Shown: positions 25,356 through 33,079 of the stretch, one piece after another
Position numbering within the stretch: the stretch's first letter is position 1
Layout of the letters: the number at the start of each line of letters is the position of its first letter
Origin: Mesorhizobium sp. L-8-3
Lineage (GTDB): Bacteria; Pseudomonadota; Alphaproteobacteria; Rhizobiales; Rhizobiaceae
DNA: 64,000 nucleotides
Reading direction: 5' to 3'
Assembly: GCF_016756615.1 (NCBI RefSeq)
Contig: NZ_AP023262.1
Coordinates: forward strand, 6,263,501-6,327,500
The notes under the pieces: model-generated
Seen by the model: only the letters and a program-made list of their open reading frames with translations
Told to the model about the DNA's origin: nothing
The model's database searches: none
Program-made: the position numbers and the translations under genes

Positions 25356-26888
25356 ATGAACTCTGACAAGGCCGCCTCACGGACATTGCGGCTGAGCGGC
25401 GAAGACAATGTCGTGGTGGCGGCCGACCGTATCGAGCCCGGCACCGTCATCGGTCCCGGCGCGGAGACCAGCCAGCGCATCCCCTTCGGCCACAAGATCG
25501 CGGCGAGACCGATCGCCGAGGGCGAAGCCGTGATCAAATTCGGCCAGATCATCGGTTTCGCCAGCAAGCCGATCGCCCCGGGCGACTGGGTGCACGAGCA
25601 CAACGTCTTCATGCATGATTTCGAGCGCGACTATCAGATCGCGGCGGCGGCGCGGGCCGAGAACATCCTGCCCGTCGAGGAACAGGCGACCTTTCAGGGC
25701 TATCGCCGGGCGAACGGCAAGGCCGGCACGCGCAACTATGTCGGCATATTGACCAGCGTGAACTGCTCGGCATCTGTCGCGCGCTTCATGGCAGAAGCCG
25801 CGACCCGGTCGGGCATCCTCGAACAGTTCGGCAATGTCGACGGGGTGGTTTCCTTTACCCACGGCACCGGATGCGGCATGGCCGGGTCCGGCGAGGGTTT
25901 CGAGGTGCTGAAGCGCACCCAATGGGGCTATTCGGCCAATCCGAATCTCGGTGCCGTCCTGCTCGTCGGCCTCGGCTGCGAAGTGTTCCAGATCGGCCGC
26001 ATGAAGCAGCTCTACGGCATCGAGGAGAGCGACACGTTCCGCACCATGACCATCCAGGACACGGGGGGAACCAGGAAGACCATCGAGCAGGGCCTGGAAC
26101 GGATCAAGGAGATGCTGCCGATCGCCGACCGGGCAAGGCGCGAGACCATTCCCGCATCGGAGATCATGCTTGCGCTGCAATGCGGCGGATCGGACGGCTA
26201 TTCCGGCATTACGGCCAACCCGGCACTCGGCGTGGCGGCCGACATATTGGTTCGCAACGGCGGCACGGCGATCCTCTCCGAAACACCCGAGATCTACGGT
26301 GCGGAGCATCTTCTGACCCGACGCGCCAGGAACCAGGCGGTCGGCGAGAAGCTGGTCGAGCGCATCCGCTGGTGGGAAGACTACACAAGCCGCAACGCGG
26401 GCGAGATGAACAACAATCCCTCTCCCGGCAACAAGGCGGGCGGGTTGACCACCATCCTCGAGAAATCCCTGGGCGCCGCAGCCAAGGGCGGCTCGACGAC
26501 GCTCAATGCCGTCTACGAATATGCCGAGCCGGTTACCGAGAGGGGTTTCGTATTCATGGACACGCCTGGCTACGACCCGGTCTCGGCGACCGGCCAGGTG
26601 GCCGGCGGAGCCAACATGCTCTGTTTCACCACCGGCCGCGGCTCCGCCTATGGCTGCAAGCCGGTGCCTTCGATCAAGCTCGCGACCAACACGCCGATGT
26701 ATCAGCGCATGATCGAGGACATGGACATCAATTGCGGGGACATATTGGCCGGCGTTCCGGTGGAAGAGAAGGGTCAGGAGATCTTCGAGGAGATTCTCGC
26801 CGTCGCGTCCGGCAAGCGCACGAAGTCGGAGGAACTGGGTTACGGCGACAACGAATTCGTCCCCTGGCAGATCGGCGCCGTCATGTAG
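25356..26888 (+). CDS. UxaA-family dehydratase (altronate/galactarate dehydratase type)
   Basis: 510-residue enzyme of the altronate/galactarate dehydratase family, which removes water from sugar acids to give 2-keto-3-deoxy acids. An N-terminal SAF domain covers about 10-90; the large C-terminal part has GTRNYVGIL, THGTGCGM, LQCGGSDGYSGITANPALG and the Cys-containing GRGSAYGCKPVPSIK segment. It is followed after 85 bases by a sugar ABC transporter and divergent from a GntR/FCD regulator, which together suggest a sugar-acid uptake and breakdown unit. Which acid is used cannot be told; fused full-length UxaA and GarD are both possible. Confidence 0.88.
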   Translation: MNSDKAASRTLRLSGEDNVVVAADRIEPGTVIGPGAETSQRIPFGHKIAARPIAEGEAVIKFGQIIGFASKPIAPGDWVHEHNVFMHDFERDYQIAAAARAENILPVEEQATFQGYRRANGKAGTRNYVGILTSVNCSASVARFMAEAATRSGILEQFGNVDGVVSFTHGTGCGMAGSGEGFEVLKRTQWGYSANPNLGAVLLVGLGCEVFQIGRMKQLYGIEESDTFRTMTIQDTGGTRKTIEQGLERIKEMLPIADRARRETIPASEIMLALQCGGSDGYSGITANPALGVAADILVRNGGTAILSETPEIYGAEHLLTRRARNQAVGEKLVERIRWWEDYTSRNAGEMNNNPSPGNKAGGLTTILEKSLGAAAKGGSTTLNAVYEYAEPVTERGFVFMDTPGYDPVSATGQVAGGANMLCFTTGRGSAYGCKPVPSIKLATNTPMYQRMIEDMDINCGDILAGVPVEEKGQEIFEEILAVASGKRTKSEELGYGDNEFVPWQIGAVM

Positions 26889-26973
26889 CCGCCTGCACCG
26901 GGGAGGAAGCAGCCCGGTCGGGCGACCGGACGGAGAAGTCGAAGACCAAGGGGAAGCAAAAGGGAGGAATATC

Positions 26974-27987
26974 ATGAAGAGAATTCTCACGACCGCTATC
27001 CTGGCGGCCGGCGTGGCAATCGCCGCCGGTGTTGCCCAGGCCGACACCTCGGACAAGAAGATCGCGCTCTCCAACAACTATGCCGGCAACTCCTGGCGGC
27101 AGGCCATGCTGAAGAGCTGGGAGAAAGTGACCGGGCAGGCTGTCACCGACAAGGTGGTGGCCGCCGCCGATCCCTTCACCACGGCCGAAAACCAGGTGAC
27201 GGAGCAAGCCGCCCAGATCCAGAACATGATCCTGCAGGGCTATGACGCGATCGTGCTCAACGCAGCGTCCCCTGACGCGTTGAACGGCGCGGTGAAGGAA
27301 GCGTGCGACGCGGGCATCGTCGTCGTCTCCTTCGACGGCATCGTCACCGAGCCCTGCGCCTGGCGCATCGCCGTCGACTTCAAGCAGATGGGCAAGGACG
27401 AGGTGCTCTATCTCGCGCAGAAGATGCCGCAGGGCGGCAATCTGCTGGAGATCCGCGGCCTGGCCGGAGTCTTCGTCGATGACGCCATTTCCTCGGGCAT
27501 CCATGAGGGCGTGAAGGAAAACCCGCAGTTCAAGATCGTTGGTTCCGTGCATGGCGACTGGGCGCAGGATGTCGCGCAGAAGGCTGTCGCCGGCATCTTG
27601 CCGTCGCTGCCGGAGATCCATGCGGTGGTGACGCAGGGTGGCGACGGCTACGGCGCCGCGCAGGCCTTCAAGGCGGCCAACCGTCCGACCCCGCTGATCA
27701 TCATGGGCAATCGTCAGGACGAGTTGGCGTGGTGGAAAGAGCAGAAGGACGCCGGCGGCTACGAGACCATGTCGGTGTCGATCGCACCTGGGGTTTCCAC
27801 CCTCGCCTTCTGGGTCGCCCAACAGATTCTCGACGGCAACGAAGTGCCGAAAGACCTGACGGTTCCCTTCCTGCGCATCGACCAGGACACACTGGAGACG
27901 AATCTCGAAACGACCGAAAAGGGCGGCGTCGCCAACACCGAGTACTCGCTCGAGGATGCGCAGAAGGTGATCGCCGGCGCCAAATAG
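26974..27987 (+). CDS. Sugar ABC transporter substrate-binding protein
   Basis: 337-residue periplasmic protein of the ribose/xylose-binding (type I) class. A Sec signal peptide covers about 1-23 (GVAQA before DTSDKK). The ligand-domain stretches ALSNNYAGNSWRQAM, GYDAIVLNAASPDALNGAV and VVSFDGIV are typical. AGGGAGGAA precedes the ATG. It begins the transporter part of the cluster, followed by the ATPase (204 bases later) and two permeases. A hairpin in the gap after it may adjust relative expression. Ligand: probably a pentose or hexose derivative related to the dehydratase's substrate. Confidence 0.88.
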   Translation: MKRILTTAILAAGVAIAAGVAQADTSDKKIALSNNYAGNSWRQAMLKSWEKVTGQAVTDKVVAAADPFTTAENQVTEQAAQIQNMILQGYDAIVLNAASPDALNGAVKEACDAGIVVVSFDGIVTEPCAWRIAVDFKQMGKDEVLYLAQKMPQGGNLLEIRGLAGVFVDDAISSGIHEGVKENPQFKIVGSVHGDWAQDVAQKAVAGILPSLPEIHAVVTQGGDGYGAAQAFKAANRPTPLIIMGNRQDELAWWKEQKDAGGYETMSVSIAPGVSTLAFWVAQQILDGNEVPKDLTVPFLRIDQDTLETNLETTEKGGVANTEYSLEDAQKVIAGAK

Positions 27988-28068
27988 ACGGATATAGGCA
28001 GAGGGCGCTGCCATTGATGCTGCCGACCCTGGAGGCCACCTCGCCTGACCACGGAGCCTGTCCTCGGG

Positions 28069-28083
28069 CTTGCCGGAGGCAAG
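28069..28083 (+). terminator. Small hairpin between binding protein and ATPase genes
   Basis: CTTGCC-GGA-GGCAAG is a perfect 6-bp stem with a 3-base loop in the 204-base intercistronic gap, followed by further GC-rich inverted stretches up to about 28130. No U-tract is present; an mRNA-stabilising role is as likely as attenuation. Confidence 0.35.
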
Positions 28084-28191
28084 ACCCGCGGGCGGCCCGC
28101 CTCTCCCCGTCGTCCGGGGGAAGCCGGCCGCGAATCGGGCGCGCGAGGGAGCTCCACCTCGTCACTCCGAATTCGGAAATGCTGTAGCCTC

Positions 28192-29658
28192 ATGTCGCAG
28201 CCTTCGGCCTCCCTCGTCCATCTCGATCGCGTGGCCAAGAGTTTCGGCGCCGTCCGGGCGCTGGCCAGCGTGGATCTGCAGATCGCCGCGGGGCGCTGCC
28301 TCGGCCTGGTCGGCCACAACGGCGCGGGCAAATCGACGCTGATGCACATTCTGGCCGGAACGCTCGCGACCGATAGCGGGCGGATCCTGGTCGACGGGCT
28401 CGACCTCACCGGGAGCTACGGCGTCGCCGGCGCGAACGCGCACGGCATCCGTTGTGTCTTCCAGGAGCTGTCTCTCTGTCCGAACCTGTCGGTGGCCGAG
28501 AATGCGCGCATCATGCATCCCTCGTTGAGAGGGCTCGGCTGGCGGCGCCGGGCCGCCCGGCTCATTCTCGACAGGCTCGACGCGATCTTCCCCGGCCACG
28601 GTATCGCGGCCGACGCCACGGTTGGCGACCTCTCGATCGCCCGGCGTCAGATGGTGGAGATCGCCCGCGCCTTTTCGGTCTCCGACCGGCCGGTCAAGCT
28701 CGTCATCCTCGACGAGCCGACCTCCTCCCTGGACGCGGTGCTTGCGGGACAACTCCTGGCCCATGTCAGGGCATTCGTGGCCGAAGGCGGTGCGGTCGTG
28801 CTGATCTCCCATCTTCTCGGCGAGATCCTGTCCACCGCCGACCGCATCGTGGTCATGCGCGACGGCAAGGTGGTGGCGGAGCGCGAAGCTTTCACCTTCA
28901 GCCGCGCGACGCTGGTCGAAAGCATGGGCAGCGTGGTGCGCGAGACCAGTTCGGGCGCTGCCGCCTCGAAGCGGCTTGGCGGCACGCCGCTTGTCGCGGC
29001 AATTCCTGTCGGACAGGACGGCGGACGCGGGCTGATAGCCCATCGGGGCGAGATCGTCGGACTCGCCGGCCTCGGCGGCCATGGCCAGACCGAAATGTTG
29101 CTCCGTATCTTCGAGGGTGCCGGGCGACGCGTGGCCGGCGTCTCCGTCTCAGCCCCGGCTGCGATCGTTGCGGGGGATCGACAGACGGACGGTGTCTTCC
29201 CGCTCTGGTCGATTGCCGAGAACATGACAATCGCCTCGCTCGCCGGCATGACGCGCCATTTCCTCATCGAGCCCGCGCAGGAAAAGGCGATGGCCGAGGC
29301 CTGGCGCAAACGCATGGGGATCCGTACCGACGACGTCGCCAACCCGCTGCTTTCGCTGTCGGGCGGCAACCAGCAGAAGGTTCTGTTCGCGCGCGCACTC
29401 GGCTCGGCGGCCGAGATCATCCTGATGGACGACCCGATGCGCGGCGTCGACATCGGCACCAAGCAGGACGTCTACGCCATGCTGCGCGCCGAGGCGGACA
29501 AGGGGCGGACCTTCCTCTGGTACACCACGGAGATGGACGAACTGAAACACTGCGACCACGTCTACGTGTTCCGCGACGGCCGGATCGTGGTCGATCTGCC
29601 ACGCAGCCAACTGACGGAAGAGAAGGTCCTGCAATCATCCTTCGAGGCCGCCGCATGA
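28192..29658 (+). CDS. Sugar ABC transporter ATP-binding protein (two NBDs)
   Basis: 488-residue RbsA/XylG-type ATPase. The first domain has Walker A GHNGAGKST (about 42-50), Walker B LVILDEPTSSLD and a degenerate signature (LSIARRQ), as usual in this class. The second has signature LSGGNQQKV and IILMDDPMRGVDIGTK, with the P-loop replaced by GLAGLGGHGQTE. The C-terminal half is shorter than usual in the region around the sugar-class linker. It overlaps the following permease gene by ATGA. Its partners are the frameshifted permease and the downstream intact one. Confidence 0.9.
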   Translation: MSQPSASLVHLDRVAKSFGAVRALASVDLQIAAGRCLGLVGHNGAGKSTLMHILAGTLATDSGRILVDGLDLTGSYGVAGANAHGIRCVFQELSLCPNLSVAENARIMHPSLRGLGWRRRAARLILDRLDAIFPGHGIAADATVGDLSIARRQMVEIARAFSVSDRPVKLVILDEPTSSLDAVLAGQLLAHVRAFVAEGGAVVLISHLLGEILSTADRIVVMRDGKVVAEREAFTFSRATLVESMGSVVRETSSGAAASKRLGGTPLVAAIPVGQDGGRGLIAHRGEIVGLAGLGGHGQTEMLLRIFEGAGRRVAGVSVSAPAAIVAGDRQTDGVFPLWSIAENMTIASLAGMTRHFLIEPAQEKAMAEAWRKRMGIRTDDVANPLLSLSGGNQQKVLFARALGSAAEIILMDDPMRGVDIGTKQDVYAMLRAEADKGRTFLWYTTEMDELKHCDHVYVFRDGRIVVDLPRSQLTEEKVLQSSFEAAA

Positions 29659-30595
29659 CGCAGTCGTTGCTGGCGCGCCATATCCGTGTCGCCCTGCCCG
29701 CCCTGTCGCTGGCGGTGCTGCTCGCCGCGGTCTTCTATATGCAACCGCGGGCGATGAGTTATGTCGGGCTCAACCTGCTGCTGAACCTCGCGCTGCCGAT
29801 CGCCTTCGCGACCATCGCGCAGATGTTCGTGATCACGATCAACGAGCTTGATCTGTCGATCGGCGCCTATGTCGGCTTCGTAGCCTGCGTCGGCGCGACC
29901 TGGCTGCGCGACGATCCCGCACTGGGCGTTGCAACGCTCGCCGGGGGCGTGCTGGCCTACGCCGCCGTCGGCGCGCTGATCCATGTCAGGAACCTGCCGT
30001 CGATCGTGGTGACGCTCGGCATGTCCTTCGTCTGGCTCGGCCTCGCCATACTGGTGCTGCCGACCCCGGCGGGAAGGCGCCGGACTGGCTGCGTGCCGCC
30101 ATGACCTTCAAGACGCCGCTTTTGCCCCTCGCGATCTGGGCATCGATCCTGCTCGCCCTTGTCGTCCATGTCGGCCTGTTGCGCTCCGCCTACGGCGCGG
30201 TGCTGCGCGGAGCCGGCGGCAATCCGCGATCCGTCGAACGCGCCGGCTGGTCGCTGCTTCGCGCCAAGGTCGTCATGTTCGCGCTCGCCGGCCTGTTCGG
30301 CATGTTCGCCGGGTTGACGCTGGTCGGGCTGACGACATCAGGCGACGCCAACATAGCCTTGCGCTACACGCTGCTGTCGATCGCCGGCGTTATCCTGGGC
30401 GGCGGTGAATTCACCGGCGGCCGCGTCTCGCCTGTCGGCGCCGTGATCGGCGCCATGACGCTGACCCTGGCAGGCTCCTTCCTGTCCTTCCTGCGCCTCG
30501 ACCCGGACTGGCAGATCGGCGCCCAGGGCATCATCCTGATCGTCGTGCTGGCGCTGCGGGTCCTCATCAACCGGACGGAGGCGCGCGCAGCATGA
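29655..30595 (+). pseudogene. Sugar ABC transporter permease, interrupted by a one-base frameshift
   Basis: The N-terminal half reads from ATG 29655 (ATGA overlap with the ATPase) to a TGA at 30102-30104, 149 codons. The rest of the same RbsC-like permease continues one frame back and ends at 30595. Adding one base between about 30063 and 30073, in a CCCCGGCGGG run, joins the halves into 313 residues through PTPGGKAPDWL, the expected family sequence. The loop GNPRSVERAGW that contacts the ATPase is in the second half. The first stop overlaps an ATG (30101) as ATGA, so two separate half-proteins could still be made. Either a real inactivating deletion or a sequencing error in a homopolymer. 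Confidence 0.85.
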
Positions 30596-31542
30596 CCGGA
30601 CGGCTCCGTCGGCTTGCGGACAGACCCTGGCTCTGGGCCTATATCGGAGCCTTGGCCGTCTGGCTCGCCACGATCGCATTCACCGAAGGCCGCGGCGGCG
30701 GCGAGGTGCTTACCGCCGCCCTCTCCTTCGCGACCTTCTCGGTCGTGGTCGCCATCGGCCAGATGTATGTGATCACTCTTGGACCGGGCAATGTCGACCT
30801 GTCCATTCCGGCAACGATAACGCTCGCGGGCGCAGTCGCCATGAAGATCATGGATACGCAGGATTCGATGATCCTGCCTGGTCTGGCCATCGCCGTCGGC
30901 TGCGGCGCCGGCGTCGGCATGCTCAACCACGCGCTGATCCGCCTGCTCCGCATTCCGCCGATCATCGCGACGCTCTCGTCGAGCTTCGTGGTGCTTTCGG
31001 CCGCCATCTCCTACAGCCGCGGAATCCGGATCAAGCCGCCGCCCATGCTCGCCGAGTTCACGACCCTGGTCCTCTGGGGCGTTCCGGTGCTCGCCGTCGT
31101 CATGATCCTCGTCACTGGCGCCATGAGCGTCGTGCTTCATCGTACGATCTACGGCCGGACCGTTACCGCCATCGGGCAGAATGCGCGCGCCGCGAGGCTT
31201 GCCGGACTGCCGGTCGATTGGACCCGTTTCGCGACCTATGTGCTGTGCGGCGCCTTCGCCGGCCTCAACGGCTATCTGCTTTCGGGCTTCTCCGGAGGTG
31301 CGGCGCTCAATATGGGGCAGGAATATCTGCTGGCTTCGATTGCGGTCGTGGTCATCGGCGGCACCTCCGTCGCCGGCGGCTCGGCCAATCTCCCCGGCCT
31401 GTGGGGCGCGGCGATGCTGCTCTTCCTGCTGGTCACCATGCTCAACACCTTCGGCTTCGGCGCCGGCATACGCCTGGTGCTGACCGGACTGATCATCATC
31501 GGCGTCATCACACTGGCCGGCGGCAAGCGGGCCTTGCGCTGA
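30592..31542 (+). CDS. Sugar ABC transporter permease, intact
   Basis: 316-residue RbsC-type permease with about eight to ten membrane segments. Family features are QMYVITLGPGNVDLSIP near 60-75, the ATPase-contact loop AIGQNARAARLAGLPV near 195-210 and VVIGGTSVAGGSANLPG near 250. It starts with an ATGA overlap on the preceding (frameshifted) permease, so its translation is coupled to the second half of that gene. It is the last gene of the cluster; beyond it composition changes and the accessory region begins. Confidence 0.9.
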   Translation: MTGRLRRLADRPWLWAYIGALAVWLATIAFTEGRGGGEVLTAALSFATFSVVVAIGQMYVITLGPGNVDLSIPATITLAGAVAMKIMDTQDSMILPGLAIAVGCGAGVGMLNHALIRLLRIPPIIATLSSSFVVLSAAISYSRGIRIKPPPMLAEFTTLVLWGVPVLAVVMILVTGAMSVVLHRTIYGRTVTAIGQNARAARLAGLPVDWTRFATYVLCGAFAGLNGYLLSGFSGGAALNMGQEYLLASIAVVVIGGTSVAGGSANLPGLWGAAMLLFLLVTMLNTFGFGAGIRLVLTGLIIIGVITLAGGKRALR

Positions 31543-31860
31543 GACAGGGAGAACAGCCGAGCGGGGTGAAGATGACGTCGTTGGTGCCACTCCGGACGGC
31601 GAGAGCCACCGTCCCGCCCCGCCCGTTGAGGGCGCGCTCCCGAGCGGCGTCGCTACCGCCGAGCTACACCACTCGGTGAGACACGACCGGGATTTTAGTA
31701 GGCTGCTTGTTCGCTTTCACTGTTACCTGCCTCAAAGCAGTCCGCGCGAAGCGCGGGCAAGGGAGCGAAGCAACCGCGCAGGCGAGCCGAAGGCGAGCGT
31801 TAGGCGTAACCGCCTGATTCCTTGACGAATCTTCCGCTATTTTATGCAAACACCTGCGGA
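31543..31860. other. Non-coding junction between sugar transporter genes and the accessory region
   Basis: No gene is seen. On the minus strand 31653-31669 reads like a tRNA D-arm (GTGTAGCTCGGCGGTAG), but anticodon and T-arm do not follow. Between 31741 and 31815 there are several short hairpins (CCGCGC-GAA-GCGCGG; AGGCG-TAAC-CGCCT). No att-like copy of the tRNA-Gln 3' end was found. Confidence 0.4.
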
Positions 31861-31863
31861 TTC

Positions 31864-31872
31864 TGCTATACT
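31864..31872 (+). promoter_or_regulatory. Extended -10 promoter of the candidate small RNA
   Basis: TGCTATACT combines the TG extension with TATACT, one base from consensus. No -35 hexamer is seen at normal spacing, which extended -10 promoters can do without. It would start transcription at about 31877, the first base of the first hairpin. Confidence 0.5.
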
Positions 31873-31876
31873 GTTG

Positions 31877-31940
31877 GTATCGAAATTCCGTTCGATACTC
31901 TCCTGAAGCGCCCGGCTGGCATCCACCGGGCGCTTTTTTT
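31877..31940 (+). ncRNA. Candidate small RNA of about 64 nt with two hairpins
   Basis: Starting just after the extended -10, a perfect 8-bp stem (GTATCGAA / TTCGATAC, 6-base loop, 31877-31898) is followed by the single-stranded linker TCTCCTGAA and then a strong Rho-independent terminator: GCGCCCGG (31908-31915), a loop that can itself pair as TGG/CCA, CCGGGCGC (31926-31933) and seven T. The C-rich UCUCCU linker is the kind of sequence alphaproteobacterial trans-acting sRNAs use against ribosome sites. An overlapping 65-codon open frame (31822-32019) runs through the terminator and is unlikely to be a gene. No named RNA family was recognised. It could also be a phage antisense RNA. Confidence 0.55.
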
Positions 31941-32000
31941 GGCTGAAGCGAGCACCCGGCTACGAAAGCGCTATATCGTCAATGTTCTTAGTGCAACCTT

Positions 32001-32040
32001 GCCGCCCGATCAGGAGTAACCCCTATCTGGCGGCTTTTTT
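32001..32040 (+). terminator. Second Rho-independent terminator downstream of the small RNA
   Basis: GCCGCC (32001-32006) pairs with GGCGGC (32029-32034), the stem continuing imperfectly inward (GAT/ATC, AGG/CCT), and six T follow. No gene is visible between this and the preceding terminator, so a second short RNA or a decayed gene is possible. Confidence 0.6.
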
Positions 32041-32172
32041 CATTTCGACAAGATAAGTAAATACTGAATTATCTATTTGTTTTGTTTCGATAAATTCGAA
32101 TTTTCAGCTAGACAAATCTCGCGAACAGATTCACACATTCCCATGTCAACCAGACAAAGGGAGCTTGTGGAC

Positions 32173-32358
32173 ATGGATCACTATATCGCCGACGCGACCT
32201 ATCACCGGCTTGTCGAAGCCATCATGAAGCTTGAGCCGTCGCCGATCACCGGCGGCCCGGACATGGATAAGATTCAAGAGGCCCTGGGCGAGATCGGCGG
32301 CATATGGCCGGCCTGTATCGAAAGCAGCGCGGAAGCTACGGCAAAGGAGGCCGCGTGA
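32173..32358 (+). CDS. Small hypothetical protein, accessory region
   Basis: 61 residues from the ATG at 32173, which has AAAGGGAG about 9 bases upstream; an in-frame ATG at 32143 has none. The protein is acidic, probably helical, soluble, and unlike any family I recognise. The gene is preceded by an A/T-rich stretch (about 32035-32130) that probably holds its promoter. Its TGA overlaps the ATG of the next small gene as TGATG, so the pair is coupled. A phage or island origin is suggested by composition and neighbours. Confidence 0.55.
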   Translation: MDHYIADATYHRLVEAIMKLEPSPITGGPDMDKIQEALGEIGGIWPACIESSAEATAKEAA

Positions 32359-32597
32359 TGGACGCCGCTACACTCGACAGCGCACAAGTGAAAGCCTTCC
32401 TTGACGCCAAGCCAGACTTGGCCGGGGTGCTGGAAGGTGACGGCCTTCAGGAAGTCCGATACGGCGTGCTCGCGGACGGCCGTCCTTATGTGCTCGCCAT
32501 TATGTCCAACGGTTCCGGGGTGCTCATGAAGCCCCACGTCCGGGCACCGTTGCGGCGGGTCTACGCGTCAGCCGGCCCCGTAATCGAGCAAACATAA
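32358..32597 (+). CDS. Small hypothetical protein, coupled to the preceding gene
   Basis: 79 residues; the ATG at 32358 overlaps the upstream stop (TGATG) and has a strong AAAGGAGG site at 32343-32350. The sequence has an N-terminal helical part (VKAFLDAKPDLAGVL) and a beta-rich part (YGVLADGRPYVLAIMSNGSG). No family recognised. A clear terminator begins one base after the stop. The overlap and strong ribosome site make this pair more credible than most short frames here. Role unknown; two-gene small units of this kind include toxin-antitoxin pairs, but no motif supports that. Confidence 0.6.
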   Translation: MDAATLDSAQVKAFLDAKPDLAGVLEGDGLQEVRYGVLADGRPYVLAIMSNGSGVLMKPHVRAPLRRVYASAGPVIEQT

Positions 32598-32628
32598 GGG
32601 CGCGGATCACACCGCGCCCTTTCTCTTT
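32598..32628 (+). terminator. Rho-independent terminator after the two small genes
   Basis: GGGCGCGG / CCGCGCCC, a perfect 8-bp stem with a 6-base loop, is followed by TTTCTCTTT. It starts directly at the stop codon of the second small gene. Confidence 0.8.
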
Positions 32629-32660
32629 CATAGCCGCCCGGCTAGTTTGTAGACCTTGGG

Positions 32661-33047
32661 ATGGGGTTGGACAAAATGAACGAGCTAAACGCCACTGCGT
32701 TGGCAGGATTTTTAGCGCTACTCATTGCAATTCTTACCGTCCTCAAACTTATCTCTGAGAATCTCGAACGCACAACAGCCAGTTTCCGACGTTGGCGTGA
32801 TTCGAGGAAGCGGCCGAAATACATTCTGATCCCCACGGCCGAAGAGCTTGCCCGATATAGTGTTCAAGAGCCGCAACGTCACGCAATGAGCGCTCGCGAC
32901 CTAGAGTGCGAATTGAAGGGGCAGGCTAACCAATTGATTTGGACGCACGCAAAAACGCGTGTTGCATTGGTAATGGTGACGTTTGCACTACTTTTTGCAG
33001 CGCTCGGAATTCGTCTTCTATACCTTGGCCTTGCCGGCAAGAATTGA
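32661..33047 (+). CDS. Small membrane protein, hypothetical
   Basis: 128 residues with a hydrophobic segment at about 13-31 (TALAGFLALLIAILTVLKLI) and another at about 101-122 (VALVMVTFALLFAALGIRLL), separated by a basic, hydrophilic middle of roughly 65 residues. The start may be ATG 32661 or ATG 32676; the latter has GGGGTTGGA upstream. It is A/T-richer than the flanking core genes. No family recognised. The IS5 element begins 33 bases after its stop. Confidence 0.6.
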   Translation: MGLDKMNELNATALAGFLALLIAILTVLKLISENLERTTASFRRWRDSRKRPKYILIPTAEELARYSVQEPQRHAMSARDLECELKGQANQLIWTHAKTRVALVMVTFALLFAALGIRLLYLGLAGKN

Positions 33048-33079
33048 CGCTTTGTAATCCAGTTACACTCTGAAAATGG

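Noticed and set aside
31585..31684. tRNA-like sequence on the minus strand (D-arm motif GTGTAGCTCGGCGGTAG and a GGCACCA end)
   Set aside because: No anticodon arm with a 7-base loop and no TTCGA-type T-loop could be folded; it may be chance or a decayed tRNA.
31822..32019. 65-codon plus-strand open frame
   Set aside because: It runs through a strong terminator and the candidate small RNA, and has no ribosome site.
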